Source: an uncultured Lentisphaeria bacterium (GTDB taxonomy: Bacteria; Verrucomicrobiota; Lentisphaeria; Victivallales; UBA1829). Taken from it: a stretch of 42,237 bases of DNA. Below the pieces are notes generated by a model that did no database searches, was not told the origin of the DNA, and saw nothing but the letters and a program-made list of their open reading frames with translations. Location of the stretch: positions 1 to 42,237 of the forward strand of contig CASDPB010000016.1 in NCBI GenBank assembly GCA_949282305.1. The letters are read 5' to 3'. The position numbers were made by a program, and so were the translations under genes. Positions 23,252 to 32,222 of this stretch are shown one piece after another (position 1 is the first letter of the stretch; the number at the start of each line of letters is the position of its first letter).

Positions 23252-23901
23252 TTTTTTCTTTCAGCCTTTTTCTATGTAAAAATCCATTCGTTGGAGATTC
23301 ATACCATGTTGAACATGAACCAAATGAGTAAATCTGCAGCCCGCATGTGTCGCATAATACACAGTATGTTAAGATGTTTTGAGCAGTAAATGCGCGGGAT
23401 GTGATGAAACATGAACCGGCATGGAAACACTGCTGCTGTGGAGAAGATGAAAAACAGAAATGCAACAGAGACGGAACGGTTTTTTCTTAATTTATATAAA
23501 TTTAATATAAAATTGAATTCACCTGATCTGCATTTTAGAATTGTTTTATCTCTTTTTATGGGGAACCTTGCGGAAAAAGCCCTTGAAAAAAGCACTCAAC
23601 AGTTATATACTATTACCCATGAACAGCACATACTGTGTATTATGCGACATGACCGCTGACTTTTTTCATGGGTCGGCGGCGGCATTTCAGCAGAAGACGG
23701 AGACAAGTTTTTGACAAATCTGGAGTTCTTTTTCGATGATGAAGAAATTTTGTTTTTGGACTATGCTGAATTCATTTTCAGGATTTGTCGATTTCGCCAA
23801 AAGTAAAAACGCCGGAGTTGTCAGTCGTGACGCCAGATCTGAGCGACACAAAATAATCTTTCCGGTTTGAACACTTCATTCAGAAAAAGGAACCTGTCTT
23901 T
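23252..23901. other. AT-rich gap between divergent glycosyltransferase genes
   Basis: No convincing gene is present. Short open frames on both strands (23299-23595 minus, 23411-23659 plus) lack ribosome sites and recognisable sequence. The core, roughly 23400-23560, is strongly AT-rich. A perfect 22-bp inverted repeat brackets 23348-23649 and is listed separately. The right end carries the ribosome site (AAAAAGGA) of the next glycosyltransferase. The gap may be a degraded insertion or a regulatory region for the divergent glycan genes. Confidence 0.6.
23348..23649. repeat. 22-bp perfect inverted repeat bracketing about 302 bp
   Basis: The 22 bases at 23348-23369 (TGTCGCATAATACACAG and the next five) occur as an exact reverse complement at 23628-23649. 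Both outer ends are flanked by the dinucleotide TG. The element could be a small non-autonomous transposable element (MITE) with terminal inverted repeats, or a pair of binding or recombination sites. No transposase is encoded inside it. Confidence 0.6.
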
Positions 23902-24753
23902 ATGAACCCGACCAGAATCAGTGTCATTATCTGCACCTACAACCGGAAGGATGTACTGGAAAAAGCGTTGAACGCCTACCGGAATCAGACATTCCGGGAT
24001 TTTGAGGTGATTGTCACTTCCGACGGCTCATCGGACGGCACAGATGAAATGATGGAAATGCTCCGGGGACAGCTGGATTATCCGCTTCATTACATCCGGC
24101 AGGCGGACAAAGGATTCCGGAAAAGCCTGGCGGTAAACAAGGCGATCCGGCTCGCGGCGGGAAAAATACTGGTTTTCGCGGATGACGACATGATTCCGCC
24201 GCCGCGTTATCTGGAAAGCTATTCCAGGGTCTTCCATGCCGCCGCGGACGCCGACGCGCTGCTGGTCTATTCCAAATATATTCCGGTTGATACGGGAGAT
24301 GAGCGTTTTACGCTGGAGAAGATCCGCAGCGGAGACTACATGAAAAGAGTCACGCTGTCCGACCGGATTCATCTGTTTTACTGGAAACTGAAATACCGCC
24401 TGTATTTCCGCCGGAATGATCCGAGGCGTCCGAAACTGAACGGCAACAACTTTGCGGTTTCCGCCGCGGCAGTCCGGGCGGTCAACGGACTGGATTCGGA
24501 TTTCACCGGCTGGGGATACGAGGATGACGATCTGCGCAGGCGTCTGCTGGCTGTCGGGACAAAACAGACAGAGGCGGTATGCTCCGCATGGAATTTCAAT
24601 CTCGGGTATTCCCGGGACAGCAAAACAACGGCACAGCGTCCCGAACTGCTTGCACGTGCGGCATATAACAAACAACTGGCGTATGATGAAAGCCGTCCCG
24701 CCCGCTGTATCCACGGCATGGACGGAGCGGAAGCCGCCGAAATACTTTTCTGA
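23902..24753 (+). CDS. Family 2 glycosyltransferase with GT7-like C-terminal region
   Basis: A 283-residue cytosolic GT-A enzyme. The N-terminal half has the GT2 pattern: ISVIICTYNRKDVLEKALNAY, FEVIVTSDGSSDGTDEMM, and a metal-binding DDD in ILVFADDDMIPPPRYL. The C-terminal GLDSDFTGWGYEDDDLRRRLL matches the GWGxEDDDL motif of galactosyltransferase-type (GT7-like) C-terminal regions, where these acidic residues help bind the acceptor sugar. Its N-terminal motif is close to that of the GT2 gene at 20893-21837. It is followed 14 bases later by another transferase gene. Confidence 0.85.
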   Translation: MNPTRISVIICTYNRKDVLEKALNAYRNQTFRDFEVIVTSDGSSDGTDEMMEMLRGQLDYPLHYIRQADKGFRKSLAVNKAIRLAAGKILVFADDDMIPPPRYLESYSRVFHAAADADALLVYSKYIPVDTGDERFTLEKIRSGDYMKRVTLSDRIHLFYWKLKYRLYFRRNDPRRPKLNGNNFAVSAAAVRAVNGLDSDFTGWGYEDDDLRRRLLAVGTKQTEAVCSAWNFNLGYSRDSKTTAQRPELLARAAYNKQLAYDESRPARCIHGMDGAEAAEILF

Positions 24754-24767
24754 AGGACGGTGCAGCG

Positions 24768-26012
24768 ATGATTCATGTAGCGTTTCATCTGCGGGCGGTT
24801 CATACCGACATTGATTATACCCGTCTGGAGGAGACAGGCAATCCCGGCATCGGCGGAACGGAATTCGAGTTTCTGCTGATTGCGCAGGCTCTTGCCCGCC
24901 GGAATCCGGACATCCGTGTTTCTCTGATCGCCCCGCTGAAGCTCCGGGTGAACGCGGTGCGGCAGTTGACGTCGGATGACACTCCCGATGCCCTGCGGCG
25001 GCTTTGCAGACGGGAAGGCGTCACCGTGCTGGTCATGGAATCCCGTGTGGATTCGGAATACCTCGAGGTGTTCCGGAATGAAAACGTCCGGCTGATTCTC
25101 TGGGCGCACTGCTTCACATCCCGGGAACGGATTCGCGAGATCGAGAGGAATCCCGCGGTCCGGCAGCTGGTCTGCGTCGGGCATGAACAGCTGGAAATGC
25201 TGCGGGATCATGACGTTTTCTCAAAGGCGACGTTCATCTACAACTGCGTCCCCGTGCCGGAATTTCTGCCGAAGATGGTGAAGCAGCATCCTTTTGAAGA
25301 GCGTGAGCCGATCGTCGCTTATCTGGGGTCTCTGCATTACATGAAAGGGTTTCATCTGCTGGCGGCGGCATGGAGGCGGATCCGTGCCGCGGTTCCGGGA
25401 GCCACTCTGCATGTGCTCGGCGGAACGTCCGGAGAGACTCTCGGTCCCTGCGGGATTGCATCGCCGAAATATGAGAGTCAGTTTGTGCAACATCTGCTCG
25501 AATCAGACGGGAAGCTCATGGACTCCGTGGTATTCCACGGCAATGTCGGAAAGGAAAAATGGGAGATGCTCTGCCGCGCCAAAGTCGGAGTCCCCAATCC
25601 TTCCGGACGTTCGGAGACATTCTGCCTGAGTCTGATCGAGATGCTTCTTGGCGGCGCGCGCGTTACGACAATCGCTTCTCCCACGGCACGGGATGTGTCC
25701 CCGTTCCCGGAGGATCTGTATCGGAAGCCGGAGAAACTGGCGGATTCCGTCATTGCGCTGCTGCTTGCGGAGAGAGCCCCGGATTATGAGGCGACGGTAA
25801 AACTTCTGACGGAACGTTTCGGGCTTGTTTCCGTTCTCGCCCGCTGGCGTGAATGCCTGTTCGCGGTAGCGGAGGACAGACCGGTCTTTCCGGATGAGAA
25901 ACTGGTTGTTTATCATCCGGATTTTCAAAAGCGTCTGCGCCGTGTCAATGCGGATGTGCGCAGATTTTTCCCGTTTCTTCCGGCAATCGGCGCGGCGTTT
26001 CAGAAATGCTGA
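24768..26012 (+). CDS. GT4-like (GT-B) glycosyltransferase
   Basis: A 414-residue enzyme, probably a retaining transferase of the GT4 type that extends a glycan. The N-terminal domain holds GNPGIGGTEFEFLLIAQALARR, an acceptor-side GT-B opening with a Gly-Gly-x-E start. The C-terminal domain has AYLGSLHYMKGFHLLAAAW, ATLHVLGG and NPSGRSETFCLSLIEMLLGGARVTT, a version of the E-x7-E donor-binding motif. AAGGA before the ATG and a 14-base gap to the preceding gene suggest they are translated from one message. Confidence 0.82.
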   Translation: MIHVAFHLRAVHTDIDYTRLEETGNPGIGGTEFEFLLIAQALARRNPDIRVSLIAPLKLRVNAVRQLTSDDTPDALRRLCRREGVTVLVMESRVDSEYLEVFRNENVRLILWAHCFTSRERIREIERNPAVRQLVCVGHEQLEMLRDHDVFSKATFIYNCVPVPEFLPKMVKQHPFEEREPIVAYLGSLHYMKGFHLLAAAWRRIRAAVPGATLHVLGGTSGETLGPCGIASPKYESQFVQHLLESDGKLMDSVVFHGNVGKEKWEMLCRAKVGVPNPSGRSETFCLSLIEMLLGGARVTTIASPTARDVSPFPEDLYRKPEKLADSVIALLLAERAPDYEATVKLLTERFGLVSVLARWRECLFAVAEDRPVFPDEKLVVYHPDFQKRLRRVNADVRRFFPFLPAIGAAFQKC

Positions 26013-26017
26013 GGCGT

Positions 26018-26033
26018 TTCGGCATCTGCCGAA
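26018..26033. terminator. Short hairpin between convergent genes
   Basis: TTCGGCA-TC-TGCCGAA, six bases after the glycosyltransferase stop and just before the end of the convergent TatD-like gene. Its loop must open some base pairs, and no T-run follows, so termination here is only possible. It is very similar to the palindrome at 4221-4234. Confidence 0.35.
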
Positions 26034-26867
26034 TCAGCGCTGAAACTCTTCAATCCGCAGAGGGTGGATCCCGAATTCCGGTTTCCAGTTCGGAGACGCG
26101 GAATAGAAACGGTTTGGATTTTCAAACAGAATCCGGTTCACCGTTTCGGCGGAATGCCCATCCCGTTTCATGAATTCTGCGGTTTTCACCAGACTCAGGG
26201 GATCGGACACCCCCCAGTCGGCGGAGCCGTCCACGATCATGCGGTCGGAACCATATTCATGAATCAGGGCGGAAACACGCTCGGGATTCAGCTTTGAAAC
26301 CGGATAAACCGTCATTCCGGTCCAGCAGCCTGTTTCACGTGCCTGCTTCATACAGACTTCCGTATTGTGGTCGATCAAAACTTTTGCAACGTCGATTCCC
26401 TCGTTCCGTATCACATCCGCCGTCCATTCGATTCCTTTTTCCTTGTTCACGTGCGGCAGATGAATGATGACGGGCATATTCCTGCGGTGCGCTATCGCAA
26501 GCTGGCGCTCGAACGCCGCACGTTCATTCCGGGTGATATTGTTCAGCCCGATCTCTCCCAGCGCGACACAGCGGGGATGATCCAGATATTCTTCGATTCC
26601 GTCGATCACTTCATTCGCAAGCACCGTATCTTCGGCTTCCTTCGGATTCAGCGCGACTGCCGCATAGTGATCTATTCCGAAACGGCGCGCACGAACTGTT
26701 TCAAACTCCAGAATCAACTGAAAGTAGTCGTAGAATGTCCCCGCGTAGCGACGGTTGCAGCCCATCCAGAAGGACGGTTCGACGCAGGCGCGGATTCCCG
26801 CCTTGAACATTGCCTGGTAGTCGTCGGTCGTTCTGGAATACATGTGAATGTGAGGTTCGATAATCAT
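26034..26867 (-). CDS. TatD-family metallohydrolase resembling EboB
   Basis: A 277-residue TIM-barrel hydrolase of the amidohydrolase superfamily. Likely metal ligands are H6 and H8 (EPHIHMYSR), the Glu in VALGEIGLN, the His in VIIHLPHVNKEKG and in VLIDHNTEV, and the Asp in IVDGSADWGVSDPL. The stretches SRTTDDYQAMFKAGIRACVE, PSFWMG, YDYF and SADWGVSDPL resemble EboB, the TatD-like protein of ebo clusters, more than DNase-type TatD; this is recalled from the family. EboB's partners (EboA, C, D, E, F) are not in the window. It overlaps nothing and lies three bases downstream of the zinc-ribbon gene, so the two form a unit. Confidence 0.75.
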   Translation of the reverse strand: MIIEPHIHMYSRTTDDYQAMFKAGIRACVEPSFWMGCNRRYAGTFYDYFQLILEFETVRARRFGIDHYAAVALNPKEAEDTVLANEVIDGIEEYLDHPRCVALGEIGLNNITRNERAAFERQLAIAHRRNMPVIIHLPHVNKEKGIEWTADVIRNEGIDVAKVLIDHNTEVCMKQARETGCWTGMTVYPVSKLNPERVSALIHEYGSDRMIVDGSADWGVSDPLSLVKTAEFMKRDGHSAETVNRILFENPNRFYSASPNWKPEFGIHPLRIEEFQR

Positions 26868-26870
26868 GGT

Positions 26871-27254
26871 TCACTTTTCCTTTTTCGGAGTGAATGACGG
26901 ACAGTCATCCATCGGATTGACGTCTCTGGCGAATTTCATGCAGCGTGTCAGGAACGGATGCGCGATCAGATGCGCGCAATCCCGGCAGAACTTCTTTTCG
27001 TCCGCCGCCGCCCTGATTTCGGGTTTCTTCTCAAAGTCCGCCCCCAGCAGGCTCTTGAATTTCAGTGCCGCGTCATTTTCCAGAGGGGAGGTCTTCTTTT
27101 CCGTTTTATCCTCCTTCAACTCCTCAATGACGGCACCGCAGGAGACACATTTCAGAACCTCCCCTTTTCTGGTCCAGCCGTCCATGACGGTTTCCTTTTT
27201 CAAAAACGTGTTTTTTCCGCAGTGCGGACAGTCAAATGAATCACCCGGTTTCAT
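26871..27254 (-). CDS. Zinc-ribbon protein
   Basis: A 127-residue protein with two four-cysteine modules. The first is C9-x2-C12 (CPHCGK) with C36-x2-C39 (CVSCG), a classic zinc ribbon. The second is C90-x2-C93 (CRDCAHL), C105 and C118, joined by an acidic linker rich in Lys and Glu. I cannot name a function; it may bind nucleic acid or protein, or serve as a metal-carrying partner for the hydrolase. It is the first gene of the unit, three bases before the EboB-like gene. Confidence 0.7.
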   Translation of the reverse strand: MKPGDSFDCPHCGKNTFLKKETVMDGWTRKGEVLKCVSCGAVIEELKEDKTEKKTSPLENDAALKFKSLLGADFEKKPEIRAAADEKKFCRDCAHLIAHPFLTRCMKFARDVNPMDDCPSFTPKKEK

Positions 27255-27418
27255 TGTCGCTTCTCCCGATTACCGTGTTAATGCCGATAGCTTAATCCGG
27301 ACATCCAGAAAATGCAAATGGAAAAGTGCCGGACATCTTTCTTTTTTATCATTTCCGGACGGCTGTCGGACGGTATGCATGATAAAAAAATGGATTTTTT
27401 TGAAAAAAAGCTTTACTT

Positions 27419-27435
27419 TATATCAAAATGATATA
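27419..27435. promoter_or_regulatory. Operator-like palindrome upstream of the GntR gene
   Basis: TATATCA-AAA-TGATATA is a perfect inverted repeat with 7-bp arms, 26 bases before the TTG start. It sits in an AT-rich stretch behind a TTGAAA (27400-27405) and could be the regulator's own binding site. Confidence 0.45.
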
Positions 27436-27461
27436 TTTTATAAACAGGAGGACATGGGATT

Positions 27462-28541
27462 TTGGGAATGCGAAAGACAAAGTCATATAAACTGGAATCC
27501 ATTCTGGAGCAGAGAATCCGGATGGGAAATTATACTTTGCTGAATTTTCCCGCGGAGCGCAGACTGGCCTCCACCTTTAAAGTGACTCAGATGACAGTCC
27601 GAAAAGCGGTAAAGAATCTGGAGAGACGCGGTTTACTCGAACGTTTGCCCAACGGCACTGCAACGGCAGCTCGGGTAAACGGCGGTATGGTTGTTTTCCT
27701 GGCACCGTCTTTTCTTTCCTCTCATATATTCATGTTTCAGCGGATGCTTGCCACAGTTGCCAAGGAGGTCGGCTGGCAGTTGCAGACCATTCTGTATATG
27801 CATTGGGATGATGCCTGCATTGAAGAAGCACTAGACCGTTTTGACGGAGTATTTCTTTATCCCGTGAGGGAAAAGATATCTGAACGCCTGACAGAACTGC
27901 TTCAGAGGACTGCAACACCTGTTGTTTGTCTTGGCGGCGACATGAGCAGTTTAGGTGTTCCCTCTTTTCTGGATCATCCGGCAAATGCCGAAGAACTGAT
28001 CATTGATTTTCTGCAGAAGCAAGGATATAGCAAAATTGATTTTCTGCTTACGCAGCCTCGTGATACAGATAATGCACAATGGCATGAAAATTGGGTTCGA
28101 CGTTTGAAATGCCGTAGATTGACGGGTGACTTTCTGGAATATCCCGTGGAATCCTATGGCGACAGTTTGGAACAGGCATTTCAATGTGTGGGTTCGCTCA
28201 TTGAACAAAATGCATTCAGAAGCAATTGTCTGCTCGGTGCAACGGTAAATGAGGCGATCGGAGCCTGCCGTGCGCTGGCTTCTCACGGAATTATGCCGGG
28301 GCGTGACATTGCCGTAAGCTCTGTTGTCGGCAGTCGGGAAGGTATCGCAAAGTTTTTTATTCCCTCCATTACGGCTGTGTTTTCCGGAGACTGCCGAGGA
28401 ATACTGGCGGACTATTTCAAATGGATGGAACAGCCAGAAAAAGGTTGGGATGGAGAAATGATATGTTATGGGAAGAACGGGTATGTGTTCGCCGGAGAAT
28501 CCGTAATTGCCGCAGAGCTGTTGCAAAGCACGAAGAAATAA
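27462..28541 (+). CDS. GntR-type winged helix fused to a LacI-like sensor
   Basis: A 359-residue regulator. Residues about 8-75 form a GntR winged helix (LESILEQRIRMGNYTLLNFP, RLASTFKVTQMTVRKAVKNLERRGL). The remainder is a periplasmic-binding-protein-like sensor (GGMVVFLAPSF, FDGVFLYP, LLGATVNEAIGACRALASHG), as in AraR-type regulators. TTG 27462 lies nine bases after AGGAGGA; ATG 27468 is the alternative and sits 15 bases away. It directly precedes an FAD oxidoreductase and a secreted glycoside hydrolase, which it probably controls in response to a sugar. Confidence 0.82.
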   Translation: MGMRKTKSYKLESILEQRIRMGNYTLLNFPAERRLASTFKVTQMTVRKAVKNLERRGLLERLPNGTATAARVNGGMVVFLAPSFLSSHIFMFQRMLATVAKEVGWQLQTILYMHWDDACIEEALDRFDGVFLYPVREKISERLTELLQRTATPVVCLGGDMSSLGVPSFLDHPANAEELIIDFLQKQGYSKIDFLLTQPRDTDNAQWHENWVRRLKCRRLTGDFLEYPVESYGDSLEQAFQCVGSLIEQNAFRSNCLLGATVNEAIGACRALASHGIMPGRDIAVSSVVGSREGIAKFFIPSITAVFSGDCRGILADYFKWMEQPEKGWDGEMICYGKNGYVFAGESVIAAELLQSTKK

Positions 28542-28568
28542 GGACATTGGAAAAGAGAGATTGCAAGA

Positions 28569-29921
28569 ATGAAAACAATTGGTTATCAATGTAACTTGCC
28601 GATCCGTCGGGAAGTGGATGTCATGGTTGCAGGCGGAGGTCCGGCGGGAATCGCTGCTGCGGTTACAGCCGCCAGACTGGGAGCAAAGGTATTTCTTGCC
28701 GAAAATCTCAGTGCATTCGGAGGCATGGGGACATCAGGTGGACTGCCATTCTTTTGTCGTCCCACCGATGGAATTAATTTTCTTTCCGCTGGTTTTGGAG
28801 AAGAGGTCTACAACCGGTTGTGGGAAGAAAAAGGCGCTGGTGTGAAAATGGTGCGGGGAGAGCATCCCGAAGAGATCGGCGGTTTTATCTACAACCCCGA
28901 AGTATTGAAACGTGTTTATGACAGACTCGCAGTGGATGCGGACGTCGATTTTCTATTCAATACCTCCCTGATTGATGTTATCACGGCAGATGACGGAGTA
29001 GTCACACATGCAGTCTGTTCTGCCAAGAGCGGTCTTTTTACCATATCCGCGAGAGTGTTTATCGACGCGACCGGTGACGGTGATCTTTGTGCCATGGCCG
29101 GAGCTGAATATGAAAAAGGAGATGAAAACGGCAAAATGCAGGCAGGAACATTGTGCAGTCTCTGGAGCGGAATTGAGTGGGAGCGAATGAAGATCTGGTG
29201 TGACGGGGCACGAATGCCGGAAGCAATCCGTAAAAATCTCTTTTCCGTTCCGGATATTAGTCTACCGGGAATTCTGCACACGGTAGCGGATTCTGGCTGG
29301 GGAAATGTCGGGCATGTATTCGGCGTGGACGGCACCGATGAACAAAGCATTACGCTGGCGCTGGTTGACGCTCGTCATAGGCTTCCTGAGTATGAAACCT
29401 ACTATCGTCGTTTTGTTCCGGGGGCGGAGAATGCTGTCATGCTTTGGACTGCCGCCTATCTGGGACTTCGGGAATCCCGCCGGATTATGGGGGACTATGT
29501 GCTTAATGTCGAAGACTTCAAGCGGCAGGCGGTTTTCCCTGATGAAATCGGGCGGTATGCCTATCCGGTCGATTTACATGCTCCACACCCGATGCGGGAA
29601 CGTGCAAAGGATGATGTTTTTCAGAGATTGCGTTACCGCAATCCGGGGGAAAGTTACGGTATTCCCTATCGCTGCCTGATACCCCGCTCGCTCAAAAACG
29701 TACTGGTTGCGGGGCGCTGTGTCAGTACTGACCGCTATATGCAAGGTTCGTTACGTGTCCAGCCGGGATGCCACATCACCGGACAAGCTGCCGGTTGTGC
29801 TGCGGCTTTTGCAGCTTCGCAAAACGGAGTGGTGCGGGATGTCCCGGTTATTGCGTTGCAGCGGAAACTGACAGAAATCGGCGCGTTTCTTCCAAATTTC
29901 AATCATAAGGAGGGAAAATAA
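28569..29921 (+). CDS. FAD-dependent oxidoreductase (FAD_oxidored family)
   Basis: A 450-residue flavoenzyme. The N-terminal Rossmann motif is VMVAGGGPAGIAAAVTAARLG (20-40), with the family's GAKVFLAENLSAFGGMGTSGGLP next. DATGDGDLCAMAGAEYEKG and RCVSTDRYMQGSLRVQPGCHITGQAAGCAAA are FAD-contact regions. No signal peptide is present. Members of this family sit near glycoside hydrolase genes in Lentisphaerota and related phyla, where they may oxidise sugar or uronic acid hydroxyls (inference). The gene starts 27 bases after the GntR gene and is paralogous to that at 39694-40998. Confidence 0.85.
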   Translation: MKTIGYQCNLPIRREVDVMVAGGGPAGIAAAVTAARLGAKVFLAENLSAFGGMGTSGGLPFFCRPTDGINFLSAGFGEEVYNRLWEEKGAGVKMVRGEHPEEIGGFIYNPEVLKRVYDRLAVDADVDFLFNTSLIDVITADDGVVTHAVCSAKSGLFTISARVFIDATGDGDLCAMAGAEYEKGDENGKMQAGTLCSLWSGIEWERMKIWCDGARMPEAIRKNLFSVPDISLPGILHTVADSGWGNVGHVFGVDGTDEQSITLALVDARHRLPEYETYYRRFVPGAENAVMLWTAAYLGLRESRRIMGDYVLNVEDFKRQAVFPDEIGRYAYPVDLHAPHPMRERAKDDVFQRLRYRNPGESYGIPYRCLIPRSLKNVLVAGRCVSTDRYMQGSLRVQPGCHITGQAAGCAAAFAASQNGVVRDVPVIALQRKLTEIGAFLPNFNHKEGK

Positions 29922-30006
29922 GAAAAAACGTTGTGGAGCTCGAATGGAAAGGAAACGGGATTTTTCTGATTTATTGGATTCATTATTTTAAGCGAATGGA
30001 GGAAAA

Positions 30007-31980
30007 ATGAGATTTCTGTGTGTTGTTGCGCTTTTTTGTTGTTTCTTCATGGCGGGGAAGGCAAAAGATATTGACTTGAACGCAAACTGGCGTTTTTCGG
30101 ACAAGGATGACCCCGGCTGTTCCGCTTTGGATTTTGACGACTCCGACTGGAAGAAGGTCAAAGTTCCAGGATACTGGAAACACTGCGGCTTTTCAAATGT
30201 GCGGGGAATCGGCTGGTACCGCTGCCGTGTCTTACTTGATCCCGCGGTCAGGGTTCCGCGGCAATTGGTAATGGAGGGCGTTGCAAGATGTGATGAAACT
30301 TATTTCAATGGAAAACTGATCGGCAAGACCGGTGATTTCTCGGATGATTTTTCAAACCAGAAATATCGGATGCGGATTTATGAGATTCCGCCGGAACTGA
30401 TCCGGCGGGAGAATATCATTGCCGTAAGGGTCTTTCCGGGGCGCGAACTTGCCGGAGGAGGACTTGTCCGCCCTGTCTGCATCAGAGAACTTTCAGAACA
30501 GGATATGTTTGGAGTCGCGAATAAAATTGAAGAGTTTTATTATGCGAAAGGAGCCTCTTTTGTCTGGCAGCCGGAAGTATTTAACAGAACGATGAATACA
30601 GCATCAGCTGTTCTCCATACGGAACTTCGGGATTTCAGCGGTAATCTGCTAGTACATAAGGAATGGCCGTTTCGGCTAAGTGGTCAGAAAAAATTGAGTT
30701 TTGAGTGTTCCACCGTTCTGCCGGAGACGGGAATCTATACAGTAAGAAGTTTTGTACTTGTGAATGGAGAGAGAAGGGGAACTGCTGTTTCAAAGGCGGC
30801 AGTTCTTCCTCCTGTCAAGCCTGCTGCCTTGCGCGATTCCCGGTTCGGTGTTGCTTCGCATTTGAACTGGTGGGATGAAAAAAGCGTCCTGCGTTCGCTT
30901 GATCTTATGAAGAGAATACAGCTTGGAAGTATCAGAACCGGATTCATCTGGCGTGAAATTGAACCCGTTGCAGGCAAACCTGACTTCAGCCGGACTGATC
31001 TGATCGTTAAAGAAGCGAAAAAACGCGGCCTTGCCGTTCTGCCGGTCATCTCCAGTGTTCCCTCTTGGGCCATCGCGGGAAAAGCACACAATAAGGCCTT
31101 ACCGTTAGTACAGTTGGAAGAGCAGCGGAAATATCTTGCATGTCTTATGGAGCGTTACAAGGATACGATAAAAATTTGGGAATTCGACAATGAACCGAAC
31201 CTTAACAAGTATCTTCCGCAGGAGTATGCACGGGCTTTGCGCGGTGCCGTGGAAACGGCGGAGACACTCTCTCCGAAACCAGTGATTCTGGTTGGGGGAC
31301 TCTCCTCTGTTCATATTCGCCGTCCGGGAAGGATTGCAGCCCCCCGTTATTTGGCAGCTTTATACAATGATGTGAAAGATTTTTCCGGCGTTGCATTCCA
31401 TCCTTATATCGGTTGGCCAAAAAACAATGACCGGATTGCAGGTAATTTCCTAAAATCCATTGATTCCGTAATCAATGTGATGAGGACATATACCAAAACA
31501 CCGGAGCTCTACCTGACGGAATATTCCACATCCATCAGACCTGATGCAGGGCGCACTGAACTGGATCAGGCACGCTTTCTAGTCGTTACAACAGTTTCCG
31601 GATTGACAAGGAAAGAGGTTCACGGTTTCTTCTGGTACAATTTCCGTAATAAAGGTGTGCATCCAACAGATGGAGAAATGAACTATGGACTGCTTAACAT
31701 GGATTTTTCTCCCCATACAGCTTTTGTCGCCTATGCCGTATTGATTGACCAGCTTAGTTTTCTGAACTGGACTGGCATGCAGAAGGCTTCAGATGGAGTA
31801 ACACTGCATGTATTTGAAAATGACTCCCGAAAAGTGCTGGTTGGCTGGACGGATTCGGGAACAGATACCGTCACAATTCCCGATGTAGAACAAGTAATCA
31901 ATCTGGTTGGAATGCCGCGAGGTAATAACTCAAAAGTGGAATTGTCTACTCTTCCTGTGTATATAACAGTAAAGAAATGA
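30007..31980 (+). CDS. Secreted clan GH-A glycoside hydrolase with sugar-binding N-domain
   Basis: A 657-residue secreted hydrolase. Residues 1-19 are a signal peptide ending MAGKA. Residues about 25-165 match the N-terminal jelly-roll sugar-binding domain of GH2-type enzymes (WRFSDKDDPGCSALDFDDSDWKKVKVPGYW, RQLVMEGVARCDETYFNGKLIG). A beta-sandwich follows, then a TIM barrel from about 280. The acid/base Glu is E396 in WEFDNEPN and the nucleophile is probably E505 in LYLTEYSTS, the two-Glu layout of clan GH-A (GH39/GH5-like). The specificity is not clear. GGAGG stands five bases before the ATG. It likely shares the regulator upstream. Confidence 0.8.
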   Translation: MRFLCVVALFCCFFMAGKAKDIDLNANWRFSDKDDPGCSALDFDDSDWKKVKVPGYWKHCGFSNVRGIGWYRCRVLLDPAVRVPRQLVMEGVARCDETYFNGKLIGKTGDFSDDFSNQKYRMRIYEIPPELIRRENIIAVRVFPGRELAGGGLVRPVCIRELSEQDMFGVANKIEEFYYAKGASFVWQPEVFNRTMNTASAVLHTELRDFSGNLLVHKEWPFRLSGQKKLSFECSTVLPETGIYTVRSFVLVNGERRGTAVSKAAVLPPVKPAALRDSRFGVASHLNWWDEKSVLRSLDLMKRIQLGSIRTGFIWREIEPVAGKPDFSRTDLIVKEAKKRGLAVLPVISSVPSWAIAGKAHNKALPLVQLEEQRKYLACLMERYKDTIKIWEFDNEPNLNKYLPQEYARALRGAVETAETLSPKPVILVGGLSSVHIRRPGRIAAPRYLAALYNDVKDFSGVAFHPYIGWPKNNDRIAGNFLKSIDSVINVMRTYTKTPELYLTEYSTSIRPDAGRTELDQARFLVVTTVSGLTRKEVHGFFWYNFRNKGVHPTDGEMNYGLLNMDFSPHTAFVAYAVLIDQLSFLNWTGMQKASDGVTLHVFENDSRKVLVGWTDSGTDTVTIPDVEQVINLVGMPRGNNSKVELSTLPVYITVKK

Positions 31981-32037
31981 GGCAAAGATGATTCCTGCAT
32001 GAAATTCCCGGCTCGCTGCAACAATTAAGGAGAGAAA

Positions 32038-32109
32038 ATGAAAAATCAAACTTACATACAACCGCAGGGGTGCAGAGGGCATCCGTTTACCGATGGGAAA
32101 CTTGTATGA
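32038..32109 (+). CDS. 23-codon open frame with strong ribosome site
   Basis: MKNQTYIQPQGCRGHPFTDG and three further residues follow AAGGAGAG four bases before the ATG. The ribosome site is among the best in this part of the window. The product could be a short peptide, or this could be the surviving start of a gene lost by deletion. Nothing similar is known to me, so the coding status is uncertain. Confidence 0.3.
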   Translation: MKNQTYIQPQGCRGHPFTDGKLV

Positions 32110-32222
32110 TTTCCAAATCATGATGAAAAGTCATGTCTTTCATGTCATTGGAACTTGAAAATGCTGTTGAATCGAATAAAATCCGAGTCCGAGAGATTCT
32201 TGATGAAAAAAAGGATGCAAAA

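Noticed and set aside
23299-23659. Two short open frames, one on each strand, in the AT-rich gap
   Set aside because: Neither has a ribosome site or a recognisable sequence, and both run through the inverted repeat; treated as chance frames.
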